Positions 35,590 to 47,807 of a stretch of DNA of 64,000 nt are shown here, piece by piece; positions within the stretch are counted from its first letter, which is position 1; each line of letters opens with the position of its first letter. A program made the translations under genes and the position numbers. Origin of the DNA: Paralvinella palmiformis (taxonomy: Eukaryota; Annelida; Polychaeta; Terebellida; Alvinellidae); the NCBI GenBank assembly GCA_025642065.1, contig JAODUP010000480.1:1-64000 (forward strand), written 5' to 3'. Under the pieces are notes generated by a model, which had not been told where the DNA came from, did not search any database, and worked only from the letters and a program-made list of their open reading frames with translations.

Positions 35590-35930
35590 TTAGGGTACAT
35601 AGTAAGAGGCAACAGGCACAGAGCATCAACATATCTAAACATCCTTCGAAACCTACCTCCATACATCTAAATACAACTATACATACATTAATCTAAAAAT
35701 AAAATGTTCCATACCTCCACATATTGATAAATGTGTGCGTATACCTAAGCATGTGTCTGGTCACATCAGCCTGTGGGAATCAGCTAATTGGCTTTTCGTA
35801 CGCGACAAATATGTCACGCCCATAGGAAAGCGGCTACATGCAGGCTACGTACAAAAAGCGGAAGCACGTAAAAACATACCATTTGATACCACAGCTCGCA
35901 ACAAGCAACACTATGTCTCAGATCTAACCG
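35590..35930 (-). repeat. R2 repeat, longest copy, inverted
   Basis: The minus strand reads through the GCGAGCTGTGGTATCAAATGG word (35885-35905), the GGCGTGACATAT word, GGAGGTAGGTTTCGAAGGATG (near 35650) and ends in the CCTAAAACACAC junction at 35585-35596. Plus-strand counterparts are 31580-31870 and, in parts, 20130-20220 and 11900-11990. Confidence 0.7.
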
Positions 35931-36204
35931 GTCTCGATCGTAAGACAAAACTCAACTCGACAACTACATATTTTAATGGCGTTTGTTAAAGGCCGTAAAG
36001 CTCCAGTTGTCATGGTCATTGCGTTTGTAAGTATATGTTATGGAAGATGTTCGTTTATAAATAAACGGATAGCAATTTGATATTTTAATGGACTTTGTTT
36101 TCACCCACATTCATATATTATTGTGCACAATATATAAAACAATGTAAACTTTTATTCTGTTAATTTTTTAGATTAAAATAAATTTTAAGATCATCAATGA
36201 ATGC

Positions 36205-36720
36205 ATACACACTCCCCCGCCCACACACACACCCAATCAAAGGCACGACAACACAACATCATTTGTTGTAATGATGTCGATCCGGAACAAGCACAAGAAA
36301 CACGCAAGCACGCACGCACGCATACACACACACTCACTCACTCACTCACTTACTCACACAACAATACCCCTCCCCCCAAATATACACACAAACACACAAG
36401 CATGGACGAACACACACACACAACACACACACACACACACAGTGATTCGCATTTTGATTTTGCTTGGCGGCTTAGGGACTGGTGAGACATTACACATGTC
36501 TCAGCAAGAAAAGTCGCCACTCTGGATTCAGTCCCCTGAAGAAACGTCCAGAGTTTGAATTCACGGTTCGAGATTCTCTGTGCCTGTGCCTTATTATACA
36601 CTGCTAAAACACACAAACACACACACACACAGGGAGAGAGAGATACATATATACACACACAAACAGACACACCTACATACATAACCCCCCCCCCATACAC
36701 ACACACACACACACATACAC
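36205..36720. repeat. CA-rich low-complexity sequence around R1 copy 2
   Basis: CA/CACT tracts at 36205-36240, 36310-36440 and 36606-36720 (with a C run near 36685). The R1 element at 36443-36605 is about 95 percent identical to 9052-9215. Confidence 0.9.
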
Positions 36721-37549
36721 ACAGACACCAACTGTTTACTTATATTGAAGTATTTAACCTGATCGTGATCTGCATTACCCATATTTGATCAAACTGAAGA
36801 GTCGTATTAAGTGAACGATGTTTAATATTTGATTTGTTATTTTTATCACGGAGACGCCTAGTTCAAGGAGTGACAACATGATCTAGGTTATACGTCATGC
36901 GTAGATTATGACTCACCATAGGATATGCCATTTATGAGACTATTGTTAGTCAGCATCAACAAAGGCGAGAGGTAATATTATTTTATGGTCACGATTGTTT
37001 TAATTTGTTGCTTTTAAGTTTTACATTAAAATGTTATGACATACAAAGAAGTTTCATACATCTGTATTTAGAAATCACTGTTAGAAGAAACTTCAGCGCA
37101 AAAAATTCTACTCAGACAGATCTCGATTTGCAAATTAACAGTCAGAATAACAATAACTTAGACCAAATCAATTTCAAATATGGATATGTTTTTAGTCATA
37201 TCTATAATTATATATCAAAAGAAATGGTTTTGATTACAATGTTAGTTCTGTTTGTTGCTAATAAGGCAATTACAATTGAATGATTTTAATTACTTAGAAT
37301 ACAGATTAATTATGTAGGGAATGAGGATTGATCATTCAAGAAAATATGTGACAGAAAATGATACAATTTTAGATTAATTCCCTCAGCCTCTATATACATG
37401 ACAACTGATTACAACTAAGCATCACTGCTCTGAACTGATCACAAGTAACCACAACTGATAACAACTGATGGGAAGTTATCACAATTGATCAGCAATAAAT
37501 GAACCAGAAAAGTGGAACCAGAAAAGTGGAATATTAATTATTTACAATT

Positions 37550-37750
<201 letters not shown>

Positions 37751-38048
37751 TAAGTAATTTTATTCGATGATATATACAGCAGTGTCATACCATATTTATA
37801 TCACGTAATATTATTTACAATCATATACCATCATGACAACAGACAAGCAATAAGCTGTAATCTCCAAAATAAAGACCAAACATGTAGAACATAATTGATT
37901 ATACGAGTAGGCGGAGTAGCCTATCAATTACATATTTAACCATCTATGTCCACTGTCCAAGTGGGTTGATTATGGCGATAGCATAACATAATATAATGTA
38001 ATATTGTACAATATATTATACAATGTATGTAATTCATAAATGACTTTG
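37751..38048. other. AT-rich, probably LINE 3' flank
   Basis: No gene. It lies immediately 3' of the minus-strand LINE at 38049-38960 and includes TAATAT-rich sequence. Confidence 0.4.
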
Positions 38049-38960
38049 TTAATTTGAGTTCTTAAGAAATATCTTTACAGATCTATTAAAGCTATGTTGT
38101 GACCTCAAATGTCTTATTGTTTCTGGCAGTTTGTACCATATTTCAGGTGCTAGATAAATAAATGTCTTTGATAAAAATTCAGTTTTTCTGTATTGTATGT
38201 GTGGCTGGTGAAGGCTTATTGTTTTGTATGAATAAATATGTCTATTTACAGTGAACATCGTCATTAGGGGATCTGGTAAAGAGATATTAATGATGAATAC
38301 ATTATTTTTGAAAGTTGAAAAGTACATATATGTCCTTTAGCTTGAGAATCTGTAGCTTCTTAAATACGGGTTCGGAATGAGCAAAATAGTTTCATCTCAA
38401 GACTGTCCTGATTGCCCTTTTCTGTAAAATCTCTAATCTCCGTAAGTACGTTGAGTAACTACAACCCTACAATAGCGTGCCATATGTTAAATATGTATAC
38501 ATCAAGCTGTGTTGTACTGTTCTCATACTGTGTGTACTTAAGATATGCTTAATTTTATTGAGGGCATATAGTCCACCAGATATATTTGATCTACAACTAT
38601 CTATATGCTCATGCCAGTTTAGGTTTTCATCTATTAGTAGTCCCATAAAGTTTACATATTTAACTCGATTAATAATTGTATTATCTAATTTTAATGCATG
38701 TTGGTCCGACTAAACATTCTTAGTTTTTGAGAAGAGTACATAAGGTTTGCTTATATTTAAAGATAATTTCTTTACCTTTAATCACTCAGCTAATGATGCA
38801 ATGTCATGATTAACGAGTTTGTATAATTCCGTAATACTTTTACCAGATACACAAATAGTTGTATCGTCTACAAATAGTATACATATGGTGCACCGGAGGT
38901 AAAAGCGAAATTGGTCTATAACTCGTAAAACTTCAATTTTTGTTCCATCGATTTATTTAC
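38049..38960 (-). mobile_element. LINE relic, RT palm to C-terminus
   Basis: Minus frames from about 38880 down give LFVDDTTICVSGKSITELYKLV (FADD box altered), SLNISKPYVLFSK, INRVKYVNFMGLLIDENLNWHEHI, LEILQKRAIRTVL and, at 38049-38327, RKTEFLSKTFIYLAPEIWYKLPE. This order is a LINE ORF2 from the catalytic box to the end. Stops are present. The style differs from L2. Confidence 0.85.
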
Positions 38961-39055
38961 AGCTATGCTAAGTGGTAACGAAATAGCTTGTTTTAGTAAT
39001 AGCGTACTTTTTAGTAATAGTGTTTTTAATTGTGTTATCAATTTTGAATGAATTT

Positions 39056-39172
39056 GTTATTGATGTTATTGATGTTATTGATGTTATTGATGTTATTGAT
39101 GTTATTGATGTTATTGGTGTTATTGGTGTTATTGGTGTTATTGGTGTTATTGGTGTTATTGATGTTATTGAT
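39056..39172. repeat. Nine-base tandem repeat, two variants
   Basis: Thirteen head-to-tail units of nine bases. Six GTTATTGAT units come first, then five GTTATTGGT units, then two GTTATTGAT. The block arrangement of the variants shows that duplication spread in blocks. The open frames across it (VID and VIG repeats) are a by-product of the nine-base period. Confidence 0.95.
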
Positions 39173-39372
39173 GTTTTGTCATTTTGTTCTACTTTACTTT
39201 GTCATTTTATGTGCTCCGCGTTTTTTTAATGTTTGATTTGTATCGTTGAAATAAGTTACCATAATATATCTCCCTATGCTTACGTTTGATTCTGGTAAAA
39301 TTATTTCTATAAGTTATATAATTAATATGGACCCGTGTGTGTGCGTGCGCGTTTGCGTGCGTGTGTGCATGC

Positions 39373-39800
39373 GTGCTGTTGAAATTACACGAGAGCAACG
39401 TGTCCTGCCCAGTGCCTAAATGGCGTCGGGTTGATATTTCTGCTGCCCAGAAACGTGAATTGCGTTCAAATAGAAAGGAAGAGGATTCAACGAGAACCTA
39501 ACCAGCCATAATGAGTCACTTCAGTAATGAGTGGGATGTCGCCATCAGTTGATCCGATATTAGTGACGCTGTATATCAGTAATGATATTATGAATAGTAG
39601 AACAACACAGGTCGGTGAACGAGTGAACTACTTTCGGTTTTCACGTGATTGGTTACAAACGTTTTAAAACCCGACATGGCATTTCGCCGATCTTAAGACA
39701 CGTGGTGAGGCTACGCGCGGAGTTGCGCGCGCACAGTTCAAGAAATGTTTACCTAATCCTGGTCGTATTGACAAAACCAATCGCGTTGGGAGCTTGTTGT
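39373..39800. repeat. R3 duplicated block, copy 3
   Basis: 39373-39465 aligns with 13618-13710 and 39635-39725 with 23385-23460. A GT/GC-rich tract precedes it (39330-39370). Confidence 0.6.
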
Positions 39801-40094
39801 CAGCTGACAAACAAACAAGTTAAACGGCAGTATATTGATTAAATGATCAGTGTGCTTGAATATAGAATTCAAATATTTGATGCCGATCACTGAAATCGAT
39901 TTTAATATCTACTTGTTCTCTACATTGGTTGGTCTAAGTATAGGAAAAACATACCAGAATGTGGGGTTTTTTCTCCCAAAAATCGATCAAATGGGACGAT
40001 TACAACATATGAAAGAAATCCTCCTATAGACGTCAGAAAACTCTCTCACGCAAACATCCATGCACACATGCATCTATGTACGCACGTACACAAA

Positions 40095-40097
<3 letters not shown>

Positions 40098-40153
<56 letters not shown>

Positions 40154-40157
40154 TATT
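40098..40157. repeat. AT microsatellite
   Basis: (AT)n of about 50 bases with one interruption. Confidence 0.95.
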
Positions 40158-40374
40158 TGCAGCTAATGCAAATGGTAGAGATTAGGTAAACAATATAAAT
40201 GTTCTGTGGCTCAGTGTAAAGATAAATATTTAAAGAAGGTATTCATTATAAAGTCTGCCAAACACCGAATTTATCTCTTTCGAATGTCGCCATATCTGAT
40301 GACGCTGTGCAGTTAAAGGGGTAAATGGGGGCAACGTTTTGTTGCCCGCATCTACCTCGTGTAACTTTAATTGC

Positions 40375-40785
40375 CTATAAAATTAACCATATATGTGTGT
40401 GGAAATCGAATTATCTGTCCTAGGTCCAGTTATCTCCTATTTGTACTATGGCATTCAAGGCTGGCTGAAATAGCATTTAGGCACGTTATTATAACAAAAG
40501 TTTGAATGACAGGCATTCGGTCAGGTTTGAAAATATTAACATATAGTTTTAACAGTACCGAAGCTATGACGCGCTATTACGGTCTGCTTCTGCGCAGATA
40601 TCAGTCTTTTAATAGCAATTAAGCTAAATAGTTTTAATTGTAATCGCTTCGTGATGCCTGCCCTTTGTAAAACTGACCCTTAAAGACAGCGACAATCGGG
40701 TTATATAGTTTATATAATATTGCTTTGAAGAAAGATACGCAACTGAAAAATAGCTATAAATAGGGTTGCTTAGGTAATTATCAAT
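40375..40785. repeat. R4 duplicated block, copy 2
   Basis: Aligns with 8633-8990. 40375-40500 also aligns with 32165-32300. It ends in GCTATAAATAGGG and is followed at once by SINE-C. Confidence 0.8.
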
Positions 40786-40789
40786 CACT

Positions 40790-41140
40790 AGTGAGCTCCG
40801 GTGCCAACGGTCACTGGTTCGAACCCCGCAAGAGGTCGAAACATTTCCAGAGATTAATTTCTCGGCTCAGAACATCGTGGGTGGATGACCACGTTAAATG
40901 GCCCTGCCGTCTCCACTGAATTATTTAAAAAAAGGGGGACGTTAAAGACCCCATGAGGACGTAAAACACTCTGGCAGTGACCACCCTCAGGGTATTTCGG
41001 CTCCATCTTTCCGTACTGCTCCCCTGTGAGTGGTGGGGGAGGAGATTTCTCAACCACTCCAACATAGAGACTGTGCCGAATAAGCGACAGCCCGGGGATT
41101 CTCCCCGAACAATAAAACAACAAACAAACAATTATCACAA
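40790..41140 (+). mobile_element. SINE-C (tRNA-derived)
   Basis: B box CTGGTTCGAACCCC at 40813-40826 in a tRNA-like head, then a GC-rich body with GGGGGACGTTAAAGACCCC (40935-40953) and CAGCCCGGGGATTCTCCCCG near the end, and an AAAC-rich tail (41105-41135). The last 50 bases recur inverted at 60420-60470. One body segment is a near-perfect short inverted repeat (CGGGGATTCTCCCCG). Confidence 0.75.
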
Positions 41141-41960
41141 TAGATCGAAGGAGAACATTAGACGTTTGCCACGTTTTGAGTTTATATCCAATTTTAAAAT
41201 TCATCTGTGGAGTCGAATTTTCAGCTGACAGCTTTCGTTCAAAGTTTTGTAGAATATTTCACAGTTATTCCGGGTTTTTTATTTCAAGAAATGTTTTTTT
41301 TTAATATCACTAAATTATTATTTTCTGAACTTAAATCTCTAGGATCTGGAACGTTTTCAGCTGATTCGTGAATATTGCATTCCATTTTTTGTTTATCAAC
41401 ACTACCATTTGCCGTTTCTTCTACAAAAGCAGATGGATTTTTAGATTCATAATTTCATCGTGATGATCAAATAATCGCACAGTTGCTTCTTTTAGCAGCT
41501 GCTCTTCGAAAGCTCCTTTTAGTTTACGATATTCTGACTGAAATAAACTTTTCCCCAAAAACCAGAGAGTCTGCTATAATCCAACTATCAGGGACGGAGG
41601 AGAAAACTTATTTAAAATATTGTTTTCCCACAACTAATCTAATCTATTTATTATTCCTCGTATATTTGTTGGTTAAACCCTTCTGATACTGTTTCATTCC
41701 GTGAGTAATCTTTCAGTTCCATTTTTTCAATGTAAAATTTTATTTTATATAGAAAATGCATTTTCTGAAAGGCAAAAAAAGTCACCGAAAGGAGCGGCAC
41801 TCAAAACTTTGTTACAAGAAATTGAAAGGAATAGGAAGCGAGAAATTGTGTATTTTGTGTGGAAAAATAAAACACAATTTATGAGGGGGTGGATTTTTAG
41901 TCAATAACCCGATTGATGATCACCCTTTCTAGAGCATAGTGTGCAAGGAATGAAAATTAA
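41141..41960. other. Unassigned stretch
   Basis: Open frames at 41483-41686 and 41701-41907 have no recognised domain. No repeat family seen. Confidence 0.45.
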
Positions 41961-41968
41961 TACAAAAA

Positions 41969-42770
41969 TTAAAAGCAGATGGTACACCACCGGTTTGGAG
42001 AAAGCGAATGGATGAAGCAACCTCTCAGCATGATGTTTATTGTACGAGAAACAAGGACACTCGTGTCGCTTGCCAGTAGGAGGATGGGAGCAGCATATAT
42101 AATAACAGACTGTATCAAGGACTCGTACAGAGTCATGAACATCTTCGTATTGACTCCGATCTTTTGATTTGTGATGGCCTTGATCATGTTGTATCTGGAG
42201 TCTACTTTACGTTTAGTTTCTGCTACAAGGGGGGGGGGGTGAGTCGAGTGAATGTCGTGATCCTGATATATTTATAATTGTTGACCATTTCCTGATTTTG
42301 TAGGCTGAGTTAAAGGTTTTGCTGACTTTGTCTAGAGGTGTTAAAGACCATGGACTTGGCCTTAGGCGAGGGGGGAGAAGTATAAGCCTAAGCCATGATG
42401 ACATCCATTGGTGACGTCATGGGATCAAAAATGGTTCCGCGTATCTTTATTTTATCTTTCGGGTTGTTAAGAAGTCTGCTATCCATATGTTCACCCTGCC
42501 AGATATGCCCGGGAGATAATTGAATCCAGCAAGGAAAGACGATCTATGCGCTCGAATTTCCTTTCTAAATCCATGAAGCAGAAAAACACTGGTTTGGGCT
42601 CTTTTGGTGTGTTTTTTCCAGCTGTGATCTTGGTTAATAAATTAACGATAGCGTCCAGAGTGGATCTATCTTTGACGAATACCCAACAAAAATTGTCTTT
42701 GAGGTTTTACGCAGAAGTCTTTCTAAAAACATTATCTTCATTTTTAGTATAGACAATAATGGGTAAGAAT
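41969..42770 (-). mobile_element. LINE relic of another family
   Basis: The minus strand from about 42750 reads DRSTLDAIVNLLTK and FMDLERKFERIDRLSLLDSI (RT motif A with F..L.KAF.R.D form). A deletion follows, then KWSTIINISGS and, at 41969-42187, TLYESLIQSVIIYAAPILL, the thumb/connection before the C-terminus. The catalytic box is missing. Confidence 0.7.
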
Positions 42771-42911
42771 CGGTTTTCTTCTCCTGTTTGTTTTATTAAT
42801 ACAACAATACAATGGACGCACTGATAATCTGAGTAAACTACAATCAACAAACGCCCTCCCCCCATTTACAAATAGGATACAAAAAGAACACATACTGAAT
42901 GTACGTGCTCA

Positions 42912-43010
42912 CTCTCCCGAGGCGTGATTTCAAACTCTGGACGATACTTCAGGGCAATGCATACAAAGTGGCGACTTTTCATAATGCGACATGTGTAATG
43001 TCTCACCAAT
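42912..43010 (-). repeat. R1 element, inverted partial copy
   Basis: Inverse of the 9095-9190 segment (AAACTCTGGACG, GTGGCGACTTTTC and GTAATGTCTCACCA words). GT-rich repeat follows at 43037-43095. Confidence 0.7.
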
Positions 43011-43139
43011 CCCTATCTATCTCTTTATCTATCTCTCACCCTGTGTGTGTATGTGTGTGTGTGTCTGTACGTGTGTGTGTACGTGTGTGTGGTGGGGGTA
43101 TGTATATGTGCGTGTTATTTATTATCATGTTAGTGTTTC

Positions 43140-43740
43140 ATAACACCTAACAATGACATCAAAATGTTCTGGGTCAATCAATTTAGTGTCCGTTGTACAC
43201 TAAGTAGGTCAACCACCGCCTAAAGGTAATGAGGGGTGCTGAAGCATGAAACATCCTTCAGTAAACAGTGACAATAAACCGTTTTATGCAAACGTGGATA
43301 AAACTATGAAGATTCCTTGTTCATTGAAATTTAATCTTCAAATTATTCTAATATAATCATAAACATGTTATATAAACGAAGTACAACAAATAACGTTTTC
43401 GCGTAGCACGATATAGTAGCACATCAACCCAAATCACACTCTCAATTCATACGATGTAATCCATAATTGGCCTAATGTCATTTTCTTTCAAAGGATACTC
43501 CACATGGCCGGCCTAAACACCATTTACTTGCTTTCGAATCGATAATTCAAACCTCAAATCGCTGATTATTCTACTTGTCCTTTTGTATTTAGACCAAAGG
43601 ATTATTCACAGTACTCAAATCGAAACACATCAAACCACACTAAAACTCATCACATTATCTCACCACACATCGTATCACATCACCACAACACACTGGATCG
43701 GGTTACGTGTTCGACAACATTATACGACTTATTTCCGTCA
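43140..43740. other. Downstream flank of the F-box gene
   Basis: Possible worn SINE-A remnant at about 43180-43265 (GTAATGAGG and GAAACATCCTTCAG words). A candidate polyadenylation signal ATTAAA on the minus strand is at about 43329, 410 bases after the stop. An ACA/CATC-rich low-complexity part lies at 43620-43690. Confidence 0.35.
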
Positions 43741-45606
43741 TTAAACAGTTATTGTGTTTATTGAGTTTAAATACTTAATAGGCGTAAAATGAAATTCGAT
43801 ATAACGTTGTTTCGGATCCTCATCGGATAAAGTATCATCGAGATCTACATACAAGAAACAATGGCCGCCGTGGTACTGTTTGGCAGTTCGTATAATCTCT
43901 TCCTCGTCGATATCGGCCTCTCTGACGTCCATGCACAGCGTATTCAATGATGCACAGGTTCTGATGACGTCATGAATGGCGTCGGAACTCAGGTATCGAA
44001 CGGTGCTTCCCAGTGAGAGTGTTCTCAAACGGTTCCCATAGCGACAACAGGCCCGGAGAAAATCGTCGTCGGATTTTTCCACCGAGGCGATGTCGAGATC
44101 GTGAAGAACCTCGCAGTTCTTTAAGACAGAGACCAAACTTCCCGTATTTACGAAGCAAGAACCACGCAGATCCAGACTGCGAAGATTTGGACAAAGGACG
44201 GTGAGCAACTGAAGAAATCCGCTGCCAACACCGCGGAGGGCGAGTCTGGTTATGGCGTTCGGGATCAGCGCGCAGGATACGTCATCTATCTGGCCGTAGA
44301 CATCTTCGCAAAGTGGCAGCATGTCTCCGTAGAAGTCGGTGTTCCTCGTGTAGAACGTCAACCTCGCCAAGTTGCGAACTCTTAAGATGAAATCGATGAC
44401 CCCGCGCGAGGTCACAAGGTCGCAATCGACCACGATGGCAGCTTTAAGGAATCGGAGTTTTGTCAACGATTGTAGAGCCTCATCGTCCAAACGCGAACAC
44501 TCGAATAGCATGATGCCGTGCAAGTACCGACAGCCAGCGACAACCGATGCCAAGCCGACGGAGGTAAGAGTCTGACTGTAGAATATCCGGAGGAAATTCA
44601 GTCGAGATAGATTGTCGCCAATCCGGAAGAGCGTATCGTCGGAGATATCGTCTTTGCAGATTTTGCTATCGGCGTCCTCAAAACAACCGACGGCGTTATT
44701 GATATGTAGGTCAGTCAATTTGGTACACTTACCTACCAGGTACTGTACACCAACGTTCGTCATCTCACCACATCTGCTGACTTTTAGCCTTTCCAGATCC
44801 GGACAGCAATCGGCGATCAACTTCAAAGATCGGTCGGACAACGATCCGGGTTTATCCAGAATCAACTCCAACAAGCCCCCACCGTTCCGCATGGCGCTGA
44901 AGAACGCCTCGAAGCATTCGTCGACCATGGTGCAGTTCCTCAATTCGATGCCATTCAAGCGAGGGAACAACTGACCTAAGGCTTGCATGGCTTCAACGTT
45001 CATGAATTCCATGCCACGTTCGCAACAATACCGCAACACATCCGGACACTTCGATGCGGCCAGGTTGAGATCAACCAGCCACCGGCGTCTTTTGGCCAAA
45101 TCAGGATCAGCGACATCCTTCCGGATACGACCGTAAGTCGACACGGGTCGGTCGTGAAGGACGCGGATCGTTTTGAACAACATCTGACAGCGGATTGGAT
45201 GACACTCCCGACTGTACGTAGCCCGGATGTTCTCGGTCTCCTCCAGAACCGGACAGGCCGAGCTTAGCGCTTCGTAGACAACATCCGGGAGAGTCGTACA
45301 GATGGGTACGGAGATCTTCTTTAGTCTCGGGAAGTATAAATCCTTGGCCAGCTGGCTGAAGCCGGCACTCGTCAGACAGTTACAGTTGCTCATCTCCAAC
45401 TGTTCCACGTCTTCGTGTACGTCTCTCAGGAGCAGTGAGAGGCGAGCGTCGGTGAAGTGATCCGGAACGGCCACGTACCGCCAGAGAGACGAGTCGAAAC
45501 TCAGCCGCCGCCATCTTGTACACGTCATGCGCGCGCCGAGACAGAGACATTCTTTGTTCAGCGACTGAAAGACGGTTAATAGAACATGGTCCGGCAGCGA
45601 CTCCAT
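43741..45606 (-). CDS. F-box and leucine-rich-repeat protein
   Basis: An uninterrupted frame of 621 codons, much more GC-rich than its surroundings. Residues 1-47 form an F-box (LPDHVLLTVFQSLN, then CTRWRRLSF and LWRYV). From about residue 60 to 590 come repeated leucine-rich units of the cysteine-containing F-box-LRR kind, for example CPDLERLKVSRCGEMTNVG, CTKLTDLHI and CPNLRSLDLRGSCF. The expected role is substrate recognition in an SCF (SKP1-CUL1-F-box) ubiquitin ligase: the F-box binds SKP1 and the LRR solenoid binds the target. I do not assign it to a named FBXL orthologue. The ATG at 45606 has A at -3 and G at +4 and starts exactly at the F-box. The coding sequence is intronless. A splice acceptor ATCTAG| ends at 45618, 12 bases upstream of the ATG, suggesting a 5'UTR intron. 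Confidence 0.95.
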   Translation of the reverse strand: MESLPDHVLLTVFQSLNKECLCLGARMTCTRWRRLSFDSSLWRYVAVPDHFTDARLSLLLRDVHEDVEQLEMSNCNCLTSAGFSQLAKDLYFPRLKKISVPICTTLPDVVYEALSSACPVLEETENIRATYSRECHPIRCQMLFKTIRVLHDRPVSTYGRIRKDVADPDLAKRRRWLVDLNLAASKCPDVLRYCCERGMEFMNVEAMQALGQLFPRLNGIELRNCTMVDECFEAFFSAMRNGGGLLELILDKPGSLSDRSLKLIADCCPDLERLKVSRCGEMTNVGVQYLVGKCTKLTDLHINNAVGCFEDADSKICKDDISDDTLFRIGDNLSRLNFLRIFYSQTLTSVGLASVVAGCRYLHGIMLFECSRLDDEALQSLTKLRFLKAAIVVDCDLVTSRGVIDFILRVRNLARLTFYTRNTDFYGDMLPLCEDVYGQIDDVSCALIPNAITRLALRGVGSGFLQLLTVLCPNLRSLDLRGSCFVNTGSLVSVLKNCEVLHDLDIASVEKSDDDFLRACCRYGNRLRTLSLGSTVRYLSSDAIHDVIRTCASLNTLCMDVREADIDEEEIIRTAKQYHGGHCFLYVDLDDTLSDEDPKQRYIEFHFTPIKYLNSINTITV

Positions 45607-45664
45607 GATCTTAGGCGCTAGATAAATTATTTTAAAAGAAATAATTAAACTAAATTAATTGAAG

Positions 45665-45695
<31 letters not shown>

Positions 45696-45711
45696 TGTGT
45701 GTGTGTGTGTT
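45665..45711. repeat. CT then GT microsatellite
   Basis: (CT)n 45665-45691 and (GT)n 45692-45711. Confidence 0.95.
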
Positions 45712-46075
45712 ATTTTTATAATCACGTTATTGTTGTCGGGGGCGAAGGGGTGATATAACTGAATTCGCCCCATCACCTAAGAATAACAATGGTAGGGAAA
45801 TGATGGGGAATACTATCACAGATGCAGTGTTGTGTACTTTTTTTAATTCATCAACCGAACTTTTTTTTACCAGAAGTGGTTTGCGATGCCCTTTACGAAG
45901 GTGAAACCTTTGATTAGCCAATATTCGTGCCTCGAACTGTGCATATTCAATCGATAGCGTGCACCTACCTCACCTCAAAATGCATCATCCTGAGTCACGT
46001 GCCAACGTGAATCATTCCTGGTAGAGAATAAAGAACTGATCGTTTAACTATAGTTGGGGGGGGGGGTTACATCTT

Positions 46076-46172
46076 ATGATGTATCGCATTACAGCGCTTT
46101 TGAATGACCCTCCAACCAAGATTGTTTTATTAAATCAACATTATTATAATTATTATTATTATTATTATTATT
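46076..46172 (+). mobile_element. L2-B LINE 3' tail fragment
   Basis: CATTACAGCGCTTTTGAATG, then TTTTATTAAATCAACATTATT and an ATT array to 46172. Same tail as 29600-29690. Confidence 0.7.
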
Positions 46173-46440
46173 ACAGGGGGACCCATTTCGTCAAAAAAAG
46201 AAGCATATGCTTTCTTTTTAACGGATTATTGACGAGACCTCCTAACCGACATCAGTCATTAATTTTAAATATTTGTATTCATTATGTACTTCTGGTGTAT
46301 TTATATTAGGAATTCGAAAATAAAATGGGTACCAAAATACAAGTTGTTGATATTAGTTTAGAAGCGTATTTAGAATTGTCAGATCGTTTGTTTGAATAAG
46401 CAAGAAAAAATTGAAAAATGTATCTGAAGTCACTAGCAAT

Positions 46441-46467
46441 AGATATATATATATATATATATATATC
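46441..46467. repeat. AT microsatellite
   Basis: Short (AT)n run. Confidence 0.9.
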
Positions 46468-47038
46468 AGGCTACATCAAATTTGGCTTTATGCCACTTTT
46501 TTAGATTAAATTTCAGTTCAGCCGAGGTCATTATGTCCAACCTTATGTCACATCACCTACGTCATAATAAAAGGATGTAAAATAAATAAATTCATAATAA
46601 AAGCTAAAGACAATTTAAAATACAATAAAAAATATTAAATATATATTAAAACATTTACAAAATGTGTTTATATAATACAACATTTACATCGAAAGGCATG
46701 TTTAAAGTATTACGTCCAGTTTACGTTAAAAACTAGGTTAGGTCGCGGCTTTCGAACCAATTAATAATATATTCAAATACATTCATTTTCAAACGCGTAC
46801 GATAAGCAAAGCGGGCCATACACGCACACACGTACACACACGCATACGCGCCACACGCGAACAGGAATCATAACGTGCTCATGTAAGAACTAGGCTTCAA
46901 AATAGAAACTGAACCGACAACATTATGATGTTTACGTCATCCCAAAGAAAGGATAATGGTATCTCTCTCCGTGCGAGTCAAAGAAAAACGCTATTTGCAT
47001 AATATAACCACCACTTATAAACTCGAGATAATACTCAC

Positions 47039-47800
47039 CGCTAAAATCTTGCTGGGTTCATCCAAGTACAATACGGTAAGCACCTGATATTGTTTACATA
47101 CGATATTAACAATACACCACTTCTCACTCAGCTTTCTTTAATAGGTACAGCCAGCGTCTAGTGGAACAGGTAGATAGACAGAGGCTCTTCATCGTCAGCC
47201 ATTCGCCAGTACTCTCAATTCGAATACCACAGCCTGGCACACATATATAGGTCTGGTGAAGCGATGTTCTATTTATAGACATCTCTAGCCTGCTCTGACT
47301 GATGGCGCTTTGTGTACGCACCGAGTAGGCTCAGCTTGTTAGTTCTACGGTTGGCCATGGCGGTCATAATGTCCTGATTAGCCATCAGTGCAATATATTA
47401 ATTAGGCCGTACGTGTACAGACATTTTCTTCAAACAAACGCGTTTAAAATCTAATAATGTCTACCGACGTCTTTTTATCCAACAATTGTTCACTTATTTG
47501 TGAGGTTCTAGTGGACGTTTGGTGCTAGTTTGGTGTTGTCCGGCGCCGTCCATAACGAGACAGACACCGTGTATTCGTATGGAAAACATCTGTTCGGCTT
47601 CTGTGACGTTACCCACAGATGACTATAGTAGTGCCGGCGTAGTTTATGAGTAGAAAACTGAATTCCGGGTCGTATTGTGTGTTTCGTCGGGATTCTCCGA
47701 TAGCGCTAATATTAGTTTAGTTAGGGGACTGCATGGCAACGCCCCGGGTTTGAGTTCGAAACGACTCAAACCTCAAGGTATCCGTTTTTGTGCAAGCTTA
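47039..47800. promoter_or_regulatory. Candidate divergent promoter region
   Basis: Relatively GC- and CpG-rich and free of recognised repeats. On the minus side lies the candidate first exon of the F-box gene (donor at 47039/47038). On the plus side a candidate spliced transcript begins (donor AAG|GTATGT after 47872, exon at 48161-48303). No definite TATA box was found. The call rests on composition and the two opposite splice donors. Confidence 0.3.
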
Positions 47801-47807
47801 CTTTCAG

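Larger units (their letters stand above)
45618..47038 (-). other. Inferred 5'UTR intron of the F-box gene
   Basis: Acceptor ATCTAG| at 45618 and a strong donor GCG|GTGAGT with intron start at 47038 on the same strand, giving about 1.4 kb. The upstream exon contains a stop-terminated short frame (ATGAACCCAGC...TAG), so it would be untranslated. CT/GT repeat (45665-45711), an L2-B tail and an AT repeat lie inside. Alternative acceptor at 45610. Inference only. Confidence 0.4.

Noticed and set aside
44013..45267. Plus-strand open frames opposite the F-box gene
   Set aside because: They are shadows of the codon structure of the minus-strand gene and have no features of their own.
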